NCBI RefSeq assembly: GCF_964656455.1
Contig: NC_135722.1
Coordinates: 92,127,313-92,191,312, forward strand
Origin: Halichoerus grypus
Taxonomy: Eukaryota; Chordata; Mammalia; Carnivora; Phocidae
Direction of reading: 5' to 3'
DNA length: 64,000 nucleotides
Positions 21,595-32,105 of this stretch are shown in pieces (position 1 is the stretch's first letter; every line of letters starts with the position of its first letter). Both the position numbers and the translations under genes were made by a program. The notes under the pieces are model-generated. The model did no database searches. It saw nothing but the letters and a program-made list of their open reading frames with translations, and had not been told where the DNA came from.

Positions 21595-21842
21595 GGGACT
21601 TTCCACTTTTTTTTTTTTTTTAACATGACCAAAATTTATTTCTCATATACATACAATCTTATATAGGTTTTCTTTTTTCTTTTTTTTATTATGTTATGTT
21701 AATCACCATATATTACATCATTAGTTTTTGATGTAGTGTTCCATGATTCATAGTTTGCGTATAACACCCAGTGCTCCATTCAGTACATGCCCTCTTTAAT
21801 ACCCATCACTTGGTGGTGGGTATTAAAGAGGGACTTTCCACT
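21595..21842 (-). mobile_element. L1 with 3' transduction and foldback junction
   Basis: Antisense L1 3' UTR (about 21689-21809) flanked by the perfect TSD GGGACTTTCCACT at 21595-21607 and 21830-21842. Between the L1's own T-rich end (about 21668-21688) and a second poly-T (about 21607-21621) lie roughly 46 bp of non-L1 sequence. On the sense strand that piece carries AATAAA (complement TTTATT at 21635-21640) 13 or so nt before the final poly-A, which fits a 3' transduction. The L1 5' junction ends in a 20-bp inverted repeat at 21790-21809 and 21813-21832. Confidence 0.85.
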
Positions 21843-22599
21843 CTTAATATTCTGTGATTCTGAAACTGTCTCTGGACAGGGAAATATGTGGACACTCATA
21901 AACTTTACCAGAAAGGAGATTTTTCTGGTGTCAGGAAAGTTAATTAACTATTTCAAGAAGGAAAAAGAGGTCAGTATCGTTCACTGTTGTGCAAATGTTG
22001 TGAGAACTAAGCATCAGATCATGTCCTGTACTGAGAATTTACAAACTTGGCAAGTTTATGGAAATGGTAGAAGTAGAAACCCAAGGAAAAGAGGAAAAAG
22101 AGGAAGTAGAAAAACATGCTTAGCTTACTCGCTTACAATGTATTAGAATAATAGATCAGTGGGAAAACATACAAAACCTTGAACTAATCTCATGTACGTT
22201 TAAGTATTTAGAATATGATAAGGTGGCATTTCAAATTAGTAAGGAAATGTTAGATTTTTATATACTGTAAAACAATGTATTTTGTATTTAGAAAAAAGTG
22301 CAATTAGATATATACTAACATATATGCCAAAATAAATTCCATGTGTCCTAAAAATTGAACATAAAAATTTTTAAGTATAAAAGAGCTAAAGAAAATATAT
22401 GTGAATATCCATCTAATCTCAGGGAAAAGATAGAAGAAACCATAAGAAACACTTTTTTTAACCCAATAGTGAAAACTTCTGTAAATATAAGAATAGCAAA
22501 TAAAAGGTATTAACTTTCACCTTCTGCTGTATGGTCAATTAGGTATCCTGGTGGACCCCATTCCTATAAAATGACTAGATCCTCAATAAAATATAATAC
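21843..22599. other. Intergenic, nothing recognised
   Basis: AT-rich sequence. An open frame at 21787-22146 overlaps the L1 junction and has no protein-like features. Confidence 0.45.
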
Positions 22600-22775
22600 A
22601 ACTTTTATATGTGGTAGATACCATATACAACCATTATTAACCTCCCTTTATAAATGAGAAAAGGGTGGAACTTAACTAAATTTGCATGATTATGCAACTA
22701 GTAAGGTGAGCACTCAACTTTGAACCCAGCCTATCTGGTTCCAAAGTTCCTGCTCTTCACCACTCTGCTATACTG
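22600..22775 (+). repeat. MIR relic
   Basis: 'tataaatgagaaaagggtgga ... gattatgcaactagtaaggtg ... tttgaacccagcctatctggttcc' follows the MIR core and 3' order. Confidence 0.65.
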
Positions 22776-23049
22776 ACAATTGTATAAAGCACAAAAGAAG
22801 AAAACTTAAGCAATATATTTCATGGCTTAAATACATAAAAAATACAACTACTAAGAATACCAGGACATTTTAAACATAAAGGTCTGTGTAACAGTGATAT
22901 CTGGGCAGACCAGAGGGAGAAGAAAAGGTAAAAGAGCACAATCATTCATTGGTACTTGGTAATATTTTAGTTCTTTACATGGATTGTAGTTTCAAGTTTT
23001 TTATTTCATTACTATACTTTATAATTTACATTTATCTTATGTATAGGAA

Positions 23050-23540
23050 TTTTAAATGTCTAATATTGAAAAATAATTAAAAAACAGGCTTAAAATTAGG
23101 AGACTATTGCAAAATATGAGCCAATAATAAATATTCTTAAAAATCAATAAGAAAGAGATCAATGTTCTCAGCATATAAATACAAGGGCAAATTATAAGAA
23201 AAGGCAACTGTTTAAGATAAAAGTACAAATGGTTAGCAAATACATGAAAAAATTCAGCCTTAAATTTAAAACGACAGTGAGATGTAATTTTATTCTACCA
23301 AATTGGCAAAGATCTGAAAAATAGATCCAGTCCTGGCTGGGATTATAGACAAAAGATATCTCATATACTTGTAATAAGAATGAAGTGTATGACTTATTTA
23401 GATGACAGTATTAAAAAGACCTATGCATGTTTACTCCTTTGACCCAGCAATTGAGCATTAGGAATTTATTCCAATGAGATAATGAGTGATGTGTACAAAG
23501 ATTTCCTTACTAGATGTGGGGAAACTTGAATGAATGTCAT
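23050..23540 (+). repeat. Ancient L1 ORF2-3' fragment
   Basis: Diverged L1 in sense: 'ggttagcaaatacatgaaaaaattcagcc', 'attctaccaaattggcaaagatctg' and 'ccctttgacccagcaattgagcattaggaatttattcc' are degraded versions of the conserved end of ORF2. No frame survives. Confidence 0.65.
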
Positions 23541-23604
23541 CCTGAAATGACTAAGTATACAAATCAGACTGGCATTCCAGCACTTCTTTTGTAAAGAAAT
23601 CATT

Positions 23605-23825
23605 TAGGGCACCTGGATGGCTCAGTTGGTTAAGCTCCTGACTCTTGATTTCAGCTCAGGTCATGATCTCAGTGTCGTGAGATGGAGCCCCGCATGGTGC
23701 CCTGCACTGAGCGTGGAGTCTGCTTGAGATTCTCTCTCTCCCTCTCCCTCTGCTCCTCCCCCCTCTGCTTACATGTAATCTCTCTCTAATAATAAATAAA
23801 TAAAATATTTTTTAAAAAGTTTCAT
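23605..23825 (+). mobile_element. Can-SINE (sense), older type
   Basis: Sense SINE with head 'agggcacctggatggctcagttgg' and the 'tgactcttgatttcagctcagg' variant, tail AATAAATAAATAAAATATTTTTT. Short flanks near TTCATTT on the right could be a TSD but are not convincing. Confidence 0.88.
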
Positions 23826-24730
23826 TTATAAAGGATTTCAAATGACCAAAATAATAAAACACACTGTGTACTCATGAAATGCACTGTTGAAATCAACTTA
23901 TGATTTTCATTTATTAATAGACATTTTATTATCTACTTACATAGGATTTACATTTAAACGGACTTCTTTTCTTACTGTGGAACTTTCTTCAACTTTTCAT
24001 TGGTCTGAGAATACAATAACCATTCCCAATCACAGGAAATATATTATAAAAGGGGAAAAATAGAAGAAGGTATTTTTTTACTTAATATTTATCTGATAGC
24101 TAAAAGCTATCTTTACATCTCTTTTCTTCCTAATTCCTCCTGGGCTTTTCCAGCTGTGGTGGCAAAATAAGTAAAATATAATTAATTTGCAGGCAAGTAT
24201 GTTGACTGTTTCCCCTTTTGTTTCTTAATTATAATAATTCAGTCTAAAACAGATGAATAGGGATGAAGGTGTTAGGCTGGGGTGTACTCTGGAAGCTTAA
24301 AAATTTTTAAATGAATAAATTACAATACATATGGACGTTCATCTAAGTATTGTTTGTGAGAAAGGAGAAACAAATATTCAACAGTAGGCAACTGATTAAA
24401 CAACATGGTAGAAGCATTCAATTAGAAACTGTAGATTTTGAAATTTGTATTGTAGAAAACATTAGCATGAAAAAATGTGTATACACTATACATTGATTGG
24501 TAAAAAAGCAAATTGCAGGTATTATATAAAATATGATCTCAATTTTCAAAATGTGCATTATATGTGTGTATGAATGTGTGTATACACATATATAATATGT
24601 ACACACACACATATATGCATTTTTTTCTTGGAAAATCTGTAGCTTTACGTGCATCTGAGGCTATTGAGAATAGCTATTGTATTTATATTATTTTTATATT
24701 CTCCACAAAGGTCATATATTTGTTTTAGAA
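23826..24730. other. Intergenic, nothing recognised
   Basis: AT-rich, with TG/TA-rich stretches at about 24556-24625. The minus-strand frame at 24418-24654 derives from this low-complexity sequence. Confidence 0.5.
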
Positions 24731-24734
24731 ACAG

Positions 24735-25425
24735 AGAAAAAAAACACCCTGTAAGATGACAATGCAAACTATAAAACTAGAAGGTAACATAGGAGAAAAT
24801 CTGGATGACCTAGGGTTTGGCAATGCCTTTTTAGATACAATACAGAGGCACAATCTACAAAAACGAACTGATATATTGGACCTCATTAAAATTAAAAATT
24901 TCTGCTCTATGAAATATACTATCAAGAGAATGAGAAGACAAACCACAGACTGGGAGAAAATATTTGCAGAGGACATATCTAATAAAAGACTATTATCCAA
25001 ATATACAAAGAATTCTTAAAACTTAATAAGAAAATGAACACCTTGGTTTAAAAAAGTGGGCAAAAGATCTGAATAGATACCTCACCAGAGAAGATATACA
25101 GATAGCAAATAAGCATGCGTAACATCATATGTCATTAGGGAATTACAAATTAGAACAGTAATTAGACACCTATTAGAATGGCTAAAATCCAAAACACTGA
25201 CAACACTAAATACTGACAAGAATGGGGAGCAACAAGAACTCTCATTCATTACTGGTAAAAACAGAAAATAGTATAGTGACTTTGGAAGACGATTTGGTGG
25301 TTTCTTACAAAACTGAATATACTGAACCATATGATTCAGCAATTGCGCTCCTTGGTATTTACCTAAAGAAATTGAACACTTATGTCTGCACAAAAACTTG
25401 CACCCAATGTTTATAGACGCTTTAT
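24735..25425 (+). repeat. Ancient L1 ORF2 C-terminal region
   Basis: Sense L1 debris. The frame at 24756-25019 reads LIKIKNFCSMK and TDWEKIFAEDISNKRLLSK, cognate to L1 ORF2p phrases. Downstream 'cagcaattgcgctccttggtatttacc' continues the family order. Stops and indels break it throughout. Confidence 0.8.
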
Positions 25426-25427
25426 TC

Positions 25428-25500
25428 TAGTTAGGAATCCTAGTTAGGATTATCTAGTTAGGAATCCTACTATCTAGTTAGGAACAACATCTGGTTAGTA
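25428..25500. repeat. Short imperfect tandem repeat
   Basis: 'tagttaggaatcctagttaggat' units repeat three or four times ('atctagttaggaatcctac', 'atctagttaggaacaac'). Confidence 0.85.
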
Positions 25501-25561
25501 CATATTTTACTTACCTTATTTAATTTGTAACAGTTACTATTATTGGTTTGCTTCCCCTGTT

Positions 25562-25795
25562 AAGAGTCTCTTTCTGTAGGGGCGCCTGGGTGGCTCAGTC
25601 GTTAAGCGTCTGCCTTCGGCTCAGGTCATGGTCTCAGGGTCCTGGGATCGAGACCCGCATTGGGCTCCCTGCTCAGCGGAAAGCCTGCTTCTCCCTCTCC
25701 CACTCCCCCTGCTTGTGTTCCCTCTCTCGCTGTGTCTCTCTCTGTCAAATAAATAAATAAAATCTTTAAAAAAAAAAAAAGAGTCTCTTTCTGTA
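25562..25795 (+). mobile_element. Young Can-SINE, perfect TSD
   Basis: Near-complete sense SINE with head 'ggggcgcctgggtggctcag' and tail AAATAAATAAATAAAATCTTT(A)n. A perfect 17-bp TSD, AAGAGTCTCTTTCTGTA, lies at 25562-25578 and 25779-25795. The clean TSD and long A tail suggest recent insertion. Confidence 0.95.
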
Positions 25796-26859
25796 TCTCA
25801 AATATAATAGCGAGGATGTAGTAGATCTGACATCCATCCAACTGATAGATTGTGCATGAGGAAGAGAGATTGGGTTTGTGAGATTGACAAGTGAGGGAGG
25901 AAGGGCCAGACTGCGTTGTTGGCTATGGTGGGCCCATCCAGTGTAGATGTAATCCAAATCTCCACTTGCCATTTGTTCTTCTTTTCTCTACTCTTTGTTT
26001 TTTGTTTTTTTATTTTATTTTATTATGTTATGTTAATCACCATTTGTAATGATCTCATTCACCTTATATAACTTCAACAATCACTTCTATTAAGGTAACT
26101 TTCCCTTCTCTTTTGCTGGCCCTGTCCTTTCCAACTCACCACAACCACACACTATCACTACAACCATCTCAATCATAATCATTTAATAAGTTTCTGTGGT
26201 ACGACAAATATGTCGTAAGAGTCTTTGAACACAACACAATACTTTCCTGGAAGAAACTTACAGTCTCGAGGGAGAGACAGTAAAGCAAACACAGACAAAT
26301 TCAATGCATTGTGGGAAAGTTTCTCCAGTGGCGTCAAACACATGGATGTACAAGAACGGGAGTCTAACTCAGTCATAGAGGACAGTGAAGGCTTTTTTAG
26401 AAGATGACAGGTCAGTGGAGTTCTAAGTAGGGTAAGAACTTGTCTGCTTATGGTTTACTATTCTTTATCGAAGTTCTTTCCCCAGGGTTTATAAGACATT
26501 CATTTGTTTTTATATTTTACTAGAACCTGTCTACTTATGAAAGGAGCAGTCTTAATGGTATTGGGATGGGAGAAGGGGTGCATTTTCATGTACATGATGG
26601 TACACACCAGAATGAGGGTTGTGTCCTCATTCTTCACATTAACAATAGTTAATTCTCCAACATTCCCCCCAAACTAGTTTCTGTTAGTCTCTTCTCATTT
26701 TGTTAATGAAAATGCCATTCTCCTAGTTTCCAAAAAATCCAAAAACGTGGTCATTTTGAACTTCTTTCTCATGATCTGTGTCTCATATTTTCCACGTCAT
26801 GTGAAGTCTTCTTGTGTCTCCTGAGTCACAATGACCTTATTACCTCACTACGTGGGATT
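25796..26859. other. Intergenic; possible L1 stub
   Basis: A T-rich tract followed by 'ttatgttatgttaatcaccat' at about 25997-26044 may be a roughly 45-bp antisense L1 3' stub. Its TSD is not clear. The remainder shows nothing recognisable. Confidence 0.4.
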
Positions 26860-27087
26860 TCTGCTGAAGTTCTTTTTTTTTTTAAAGATTTTATTTATTT
26901 ATTTGACAGAGAGATAGAGAGAGCACAAGTAGGCAGAGCGGCAGGCAGAGGGAGAGGGAGAAGCAGGTTCTCCGCTGAGCAGGGAGCACAATGTGGGGCT
27001 CGATCCCAGGACCCTGGGATGATGACCTGAGCCAAAGGCAGCCACTTAACCAACTGAGCCACCCAGGTGTCCCTCTGCTGAAGTTCT
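26860..27087 (-). mobile_element. Can-SINE (antisense), perfect TSD
   Basis: Antisense SINE ('tttaaagattttatttattt' to 'ctgagccacccaggtgtcc') with the 14-bp TSD TCTGCTGAAGTTCT at 26860-26873 and 27074-27087. Confidence 0.93.
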
Positions 27088-27629
27088 GTCTCATGTTCTC
27101 TTCTGATTCAATCTGCACCACTCCTAAGTTCTTTTTTTTTTCTTTACAAAAGTGGTTTAATTATGTCATTCTGCTATCCAACATTCCTTAATGACTCCTC
27201 ATAATATTAAAGGCCATTCTAGGAAAGAGCAATCAAATCTCTGGGCCCTGATTAAAATGGAGTAGTGGTCCCTCTCCCAACCTGCCTTGCGTTTTCCTGC
27301 CTCCATACCTTGCTTTTAGTTCTAATCATGTTTTTCTTCTGACAATTCCACTGGTCAAATCACCAACTTCAAGATTTGTCTCTTCAGACTTTCCAATTTA
27401 TTAGTAAAGTTTCCTTCTAAAGTGAAGATAGACTTCTTTGTATTCTTCTCATTATAGCCTTTCTGTAGGTCAGAAGTTGTCACTGCAAATGCTGGGGTCT
27501 GAAAGTCACTCAAAGGTCTAGAGAATGCCAGTCTGTGTGATATTTCATGGGTGAGAAATGGCTCAGAAAAGGTCAGTTTTCCTCTCATTGGCTCTTCCTT
27601 CATCTCCATAGATAGACTTCTACAGCAGA
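27088..27629. other. Upstream region of OR pseudogene
   Basis: There is no gene. A splice-acceptor-like 'cttccttcatctccatag' ends at 27611, 18 nt before the OR start codon. It matches the acceptor arrangement of the functional neighbours. Confidence 0.5.
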
Positions 27630-28490
27630 ATGATAGATGAAAATTACTCCCTGGTGATGGACTTTATTCTCAAGATTGAACTGACAGGCCAGAGTGTACC
27701 AGCTCCCCCTCTTCTTCCTGTGGCTAGTGATCTATCTGGTTGCTGAGGTGGCCAGATTATATTAATTTCACTAAATTCATACCTTCACACATCCATATCA
27801 TATTTACTTTATAGTCTGTTTTCATAGATGTCCTTTACTCTTCCATCTTTGCCCTCAAAATGCTATGAACGTCGTCTAGAGGAAAACATCTCTCCAGGGT
27901 GGCTGATGTGGTTCTATTTCTGTTGTTTCTTTGTCATTGCCAAATGTCATTGCCAACAGCAATAGCATATAATCACTATGTTGCCATTTGCAAGCCACTA
28001 TTGTATGATGTTATAGTGTCCCTTCGGATCTGTTCTCTGTTTATGTTTGGGATATATGTGATGGGGTCGAGGTTTCCTAGCCCACACTCTCTGTGGTGAG
28101 ACTGACCTTCTGTGGTGCCAATATTGCCAGCCACTATCTCTGTTCTCCCTGTGCTCAGCTTTCCTGCACCAGTACCTACAATAGTGAGATTTTGGTACTG
28201 CTTTCATCTCCTATGCATTTATCATCACCAGCGTCTTCCACATCAGCTCTACAGAGGACAGGGCTAAAACCTTCATTCAGCACCTGCAATTCCCATTAAT
28301 GACTGTTTCCCTTTTCTTTGGGGCAGTAGCATTCCTGTGCCCCCACTCTTTTAATGTAGAGTCTATGAACCAGGAAAGTGGCTTCAGTCTTTTATACAAA
28401 TGTTGGATCCACACCAAATCCTTATATCTACAGCTTGAGGAATAAGGACAACAAACTTGCCCTGAAGTGAGCTCTGAAAAGAAAAGTATT
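27630..28490 (+). pseudogene. OR8B-like receptor pseudogene, heavily decayed
   Basis: Homology to the two upstream OR8B-like genes extends from ATG 27630 to about 28490, but no frame spans it. Recognisable pieces in order: QLPLFFL-like TM1 near 27700, a degraded HTP(M)Y segment near 27785, 'AYNHYVAICKPLLYDVIVS' near 27965 (DRY changed to NHY), 'RLTFCGAN' near 28100, 'QLSCTSTY' near 28157, a deletion that removes most of TM5 near 28200, 'SLFFGAVAF' near 28310 and 'YLQLEE' in the TM7 region near 28425. Several indels and a TGA at 28468-28470 confirm long-standing loss. It cannot make a receptor. Confidence 0.9.
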
Positions 28491-28604
28491 TGAATTTGTA
28501 CAAGGACTTTTTAGGACTGGATTATTATACGATATTTGTTGGGGTTTCTTCATGGCTAGATTTTCACCTTTCATCAGATGGGATACATTTCTACCTTAAT
28601 TCAG

Positions 28605-28708
28605 ACCTCTTTTTCTTCCTTCCTTCTTCCCTCCCTCCCTCCTTCCCTCCCCCCCTCCCTCCCTCCTTCCCTCCTTCCTCCTTCTTCCTTCCTTCCTTCC
28701 TTCCTTTT

Positions 28709-28770
<62 letters not shown>

Positions 28771-28786
28771 TTCCTTCCTTCCTTTT

Positions 28787-28835
<49 letters not shown>

Positions 28836-28896
28836 TTTCTTTCTTTCTTTCTTTCTTCTTTCTTTCTCTTTCTTTCTTTCTTTCTTTCTTCTTTTC

Positions 28897-28937
<41 letters not shown>

Positions 28938-28949
28938 TTTCTTCTTTTT

Positions 28950-29004
<55 letters not shown>

Positions 29005-29045
29005 CCTTTCTTTTTTCCTCAACTTTTTCTCCTTTTTCTCCTCTT
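28605..29045. repeat. (CTTT)n/(CCTT)n polypyrimidine tract
   Basis: About 430 bp of almost pure pyrimidine on the plus strand: CCTT/CCCT units at 28615-28705, then long CTTT runs with CTT interruptions. It begins about 115 bp after the OR pseudogene ends. It yields spurious S/F-rich and K/E/R-rich open frames on both strands. Confidence 0.97.
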
Positions 29046-31870
29046 AGCTTTTACAAGTGTAATTATGTAATTGCAACATTAAGGAAAAAGAAATTATTAT
29101 TACTGTCTTTTGCTATGTGTGACATCTATCTCTGGAGCAAATATTGCAGGTTCTATAATTAATTAATTGAATAACATCACAAAATATCTATCTATACACC
29201 AAAGTCTCTAGTAGTCTGAGGACTCTCCTTTTCTAAGTATGTCTTTGGTATCAGTAGTGGAACTCATATAACACAGACACAATTCCAAATTCTCTCACAA
29301 AAGCAAAAACAGTGAACATGGGATTTTGTGTTTTACCACTTCCATACTTTTTTGGTTTTGTTAACAATAGCAAAATTTTTACCAACTTCTGTTGGCCTTT
29401 AGAAATTATTAGAGGACAAAATATAAAATGGCAGCCAGTGAATACATGTATTGAAAATAAATTCAGTGTTAGGTACTGACTTATACAATTTGCTATCAAC
29501 TTCTCTAGCATCAATCTGTCTTCCTTCGTAGTTCTAAATATTTTTTGTTAACTCTATTATACCATTTGACACAATTCATCTTTAATAATAATTATTTCTC
29601 TGCTACCCCTAATAGATCACGAGTTCCTGGTGAGCACAGACTCCATCTTTTTACCTTTGTATCCTTGGTGTATGACAAACTTTGTGTTTTGAAGTCATTA
29701 GATATTTGATGCTGTTAATATTGTAGTGTAAAAAAAAAAGTCATAATACTTCTCATTTCCAAAACATAAAGGTTGGTGTTTTCTCTTTGCAAAGTGCAGT
29801 ATGGTGAAGATACCCATATTGTTTAAAGTATATATATATAACAAATAACTAAAATGCTTATCAAATTCCTGTAATGTCTATCCTTGCATCTAATCTTAGT
29901 TCTTTTTAATTTTAAATTTTCAGAAAATCAAAACAAATCATAACTATATTTTTTATTTTTGTGTACTTAGAGCATGAATTCATTAGAAATAATTTTAAAG
30001 TTGTTTCAGTTACAAATCTTAAGGCACAAATATAATATATGCAAGTATTTGTTAATTTCTGACAAAAACAACTTCAATTACTTTGGCAATGTATTAGGTG
30101 AATGGTATTTGTATTAGGGGTTGATTTGAAATAAAAAGTCATCTTAGAGGTTGATTTGAAATAAGAAGTCAATTTTCAAATATTAACGCATGGTCAGTAT
30201 ATTGCTTATCTCATTCCCAAGAGAAATTGTGCAGAGGAACAGAAAGCAAGGAACTTTACTGAGGGTAAATGAAAAAGCAGAAAGAAATTAAAAGAGTTAG
30301 AACTGCAAGAGATGTTTTATTAACACTGGTAGCTGTTTCCAAGAGATATATCTCTAGGGTAAAGGTAGCTGTTTGCTTTAAAACATATGCAATATTTCAC
30401 TGAGTAAAAGAAAATTATTTTGAAAACCTATCTTATATGTTCCAACACTTCTAAATTCATCATCCAGGGTATTGATATTTTACATTATATCTAAGTCTTG
30501 TATTTGTCCAAAAGCAAGTCAACTAATATTCCATGTAGAGATTTATAAGTTGGCAGAAGATAATGTAGGAAAAATTAAAAATGGCAGCCAATGTATATGC
30601 ATATTTGATGTAAATGCCATGAGGCATACTGCCTTTGATAATTTGGCCTCTTTCAAAACTCTAGCATTTTCTCTTGGCATACTACCTCCTTCTAGTATCC
30701 TAAAACCCCTCCTTTCCCCTAATATTTCCACTATCTCTTACCTTTGTATATTTGCTTCATGTCATCCCATTCTTTGCAATTTTTTTGTTTCTTCATTTTA
30801 GGTAATAATCCTTGGGTGCCTGAATGAAAAAAAAGCAAAATTGCTCATCAGTTCCTGCTCTGCAGGGCATAGTGAACCTGGTGACCAGATCAGTAAATTT
30901 TATCATGTAGTAGAAAGTGTTACAAAGTTCATTAGTTTTAAGATATGTTACCGCCTTGGCACCAAATTTGTGGTTTAAAATATCCTATTTTGTCTCCAAT
31001 ATATTTTATTTCTTATCAGCTCAGAGCTCAGTGGAAAAGAGTGAGAGAGAGATTCTGGTATCTAGCCAATTTTATTATTGTCTCTTGAATAGTTACATTA
31101 TAGAAAGGAAAGTAACAGTGGGATTTCTCCAATAATTATAACACTGTATTCTGGATCTTACAACAAATTATTTCCGTAGATGTTATTTAATGTTATCTTT
31201 CTAGTGTGAGGAAATGACAGATTCATATCTGCCCTAGATAACTCTGTTTAAAAGGTAGGAGTATGCAGGAAGATTTACATATCTCTGTTAAAGAAAAGAA
31301 ACAAAATTTTATTTTATTTTTAAGCTTTAATTAGGCACACACTTGTATTTATAATTATTATATGTTATATATTACATTATATATATATATACCTAATATA
31401 TATATTTATATTTTAATTCTGCATGTTTTATGGGTAACTTGATGAAGTATCCGTTGAGTAATATTCTTATATCCTTGAACCACCAGGTCCTTTCCTTAGA
31501 TATCCATTTATGCTTCCCAAGAATGGGGACTGACACTTTTCTGTCTATACCAATGGTTGTATTATAAAACTTCAAAAACAGTAGCATTGTAGGCCACTAA
31601 CCACAGGGGAGAAAAATTGGGAGGGAAACAAAGTAGTGTCTTTCTTTCTCTTTCATTTGGTTTAATAACCTCTCATTTCCAGGGATATCTCACATATGTA
31701 AATACCTTATTATCCTTGCCAAACTTTAAAGTGCTTCATTTATTGAATTACTTTGATAGGAAATTAAATATTGCATTTCATGCTCCCTCGCCTTTTTCAG
31801 CTGATGATATTAAAAATAAGTAAATGTTCTTTTGGTGATTTGGAGCAATCATTTTTATGCACAGGAACTA
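29046..31870. other. Gene-free stretch with minor relics
   Basis: A sense L2 3'-end relic is likely at 29580-29720 ('gatcacgagttcctggtgagcacagactccatc'). A 31-bp unit ('gaggttgatttgaaataagaagtca') is tandemly duplicated at about 30117-30180. (TA)n-like sequence lies at 31375-31410. The open frames here show no domain features. Confidence 0.5.
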
Positions 31871-31876
31871 TTTTGT

Positions 31877-32105
31877 GTATGTATCTATGCGGTTTTTTTT
31901 TTTTAAAGATTATTTATTTATTTGAGAGAGAAAGAGAGGGAGCGAGGGGAGAAGCAGAAGGAAAGGGACAAGCAGACACCACACTCAGCGTGGAACCCGA
32001 TACGCGGCTCAATCTCACGACCCTGAGATCATGACCTGAGCAGAAACCAAGAGTCAGACACTTAACCTACTGAGCCATCCTGGCATGCCATGTGTCTATG
32101 TTTTT
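31877..32105 (-). mobile_element. Can-SINE (antisense), older
   Basis: Antisense SINE starting with T-run and AAAGATTATTTATTTATTTG, ending 'ctgagccatcctggcatgcc'. Flanks 'tgtatctatgcgg' and 'tgtgtctatg' may be a decayed TSD. Confidence 0.85.

Noticed and set aside
25428..25500. CRISPR-like repeated units
   Set aside because: The units are short, adjacent and imperfect, without spacers. This is eukaryotic tandem duplication.
25997..26044. Independent L1 insertion of about 45 bp with TSD
   Set aside because: The L1 terminus is recognisable but the proposed TSD (CCATTTGT) is 20 or more bp from the poly-T, so I did not claim a bounded insertion.
28490..29162. Long Ser/Phe/Leu-rich plus frames and a Lys/Glu/Arg-rich minus frame
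   Set aside because: They are translations of the CTTT/CCTT microsatellite in different frames. Any purine/pyrimidine tetranucleotide repeat lacking stops gives such frames.
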